NCBI GenBank assembly: GCA_021808425.1
Contig: JAKBBS010000196.1
Location: 1 to 6,124, forward strand
DNA length: 6,124 nt
Direction of reading: 5' to 3'
Source: Actinomycetes bacterium
GTDB taxonomy: Bacteria > Actinomycetota > Acidimicrobiia > Acidimicrobiales > Palsa-688
The notes beneath the pieces were generated by a model. That model did not search any database and was not told the DNA's origin. It worked only from the letters and a program-made list of their open reading frames with translations. Shown here piece after piece: positions 5,787 to 6,124 of this stretch. The translations under genes were made by a program, and so were the position numbers. The first letter of the stretch is position 1. Each line of letters begins with the position of its first letter.

Positions 5787-6124
5787 GGCACGTGCTCGAG
5801 ATAGACGACCTGTCCGAGTCGGAGCTTGCCGAGATCCTCGACCTCGCCTCCGAACGCAGCCCACAAGCCGTCCTCGCGGGCAAAGGTGTCGCGCTTATCT
5901 TCGAGAAGCCTTCCAACCGGACGCGAAACGCCTGCGAGATGGCCGTCGTAGCGCTGGGAGGCCACCCTGTTGTCATGAGAGGTGACGATATAGGCCTCGG
6001 CGAGCGCGAGACCGTCGAGGACGTCACCCGGGTGCTGGCCCGCTACCACGCTCTCGTGTGCGCGAGGGTCTTCGAGCACCGCCACCTGGAGGCGATGGCC
6101 GCCGTCGGGGAGGTGCCGGTAGTG
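5783..6124 (+). CDS. argF: Ornithine carbamoyltransferase, N-terminal part (partial)
   Basis: The first 114 residues are present; the gene runs off the right edge. The family joins carbamoyl phosphate and ornithine to make citrulline in the cytoplasm. The peptide begins VRHVLEIDDLSESELAEIL, a typical transcarbamoylase N-terminal helix, and continues with the carbamoyl-phosphate loop IFEKPSNRTR (39-48), RNACEMAVVALGGHPV (48-63), GERETVEDVTRVLARY (73-88) and Arg95, which fits the conserved phosphate-binding Arg. The loop is normally STRTR; here Thr is replaced by Asn45. GTG 5783 overlaps the argD stop (GTGA), and a G-rich run GGCGGGGG (5768-5775), 7 nt upstream, could act as a weak ribosome binding site. 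The ornithine-recognition SMG motif and the HCLP motif lie outside the window, so an N-acetylornithine- or succinylornithine-specific relative cannot be fully excluded. Confidence 0.92.
   Translation, partial: MRHVLEIDDLSESELAEILDLASERSPQAVLAGKGVALIFEKPSNRTRNACEMAVVALGGHPVVMRGDDIGLGERETVEDVTRVLARYHALVCARVFEHRHLEAMAAVGEVPVV

Overview
The window comes from a high-GC bacterium, most likely an actinobacterium. This rests on the G/C-ending codon bias, the gene order pheS-pheT-argC...argB-argD-argF (a known actinobacterial arrangement) and a promoter placed for a leaderless mRNA. Some motifs, such as FEKPS-x-RTRN...EMAVVxLGGHPV in ArgF, resemble deep-branching actinobacteria such as Acidimicrobiia. 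That finer placement is an impression from motif memory, not the result of a search.

Layout, all on the + strand. Bases 1-137 are the 3' end of pheS. Bases 147-2564 are a complete pheT with a good AGGAG ribosome binding site, so the two subunits of phenylalanyl-tRNA synthetase are made from one transcript. Bases 2565-2734 (170 bp) are the only non-coding stretch. Its first 100 bp are a perfectly periodic 14-bp tandem repeat that begins on the last two bases of the pheT stop codon. Its last 35 bp are a short AT-richer regulatory island with ArgR-box-like inverted repeats and a perfect TATAAT. No intrinsic terminator is visible. Bases 2735-6124 are an arginine biosynthesis operon, argC-argB-argD-argF, with argF cut by the window edge. 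Each gene overlaps the next by exactly 4 bp (GTGA, ATGA, GTGA).

How the genes work together: ArgB phosphorylates N-acetylglutamate, ArgC reduces the acyl phosphate to the semialdehyde, ArgD transaminates it to N-acetylornithine, and ArgF carbamoylates ornithine to citrulline. The step between ArgD and ArgF is missing. ArgJ (ornithine acetyltransferase), usually encoded between argC and argB in actinobacteria, is absent, and argC is joined directly to argB.

The most interesting points are: (1) the 14-bp tandem repeat at the pheT/argC boundary; (2) a very compact argC control region in which an ARG-box-like operator, the -10 box and a predicted leaderless start share about 35 bp; (3) the loss of argJ from the cluster; (4) a 15-residue Ala/Gly low-complexity insert next to the active-site loop of ArgB; (5) an ArgF whose carbamoyl-phosphate motif reads SNRTR instead of STRTR. 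This is mainly an ordinary housekeeping region with unusual details; I do not see an undescribed multi-gene system.
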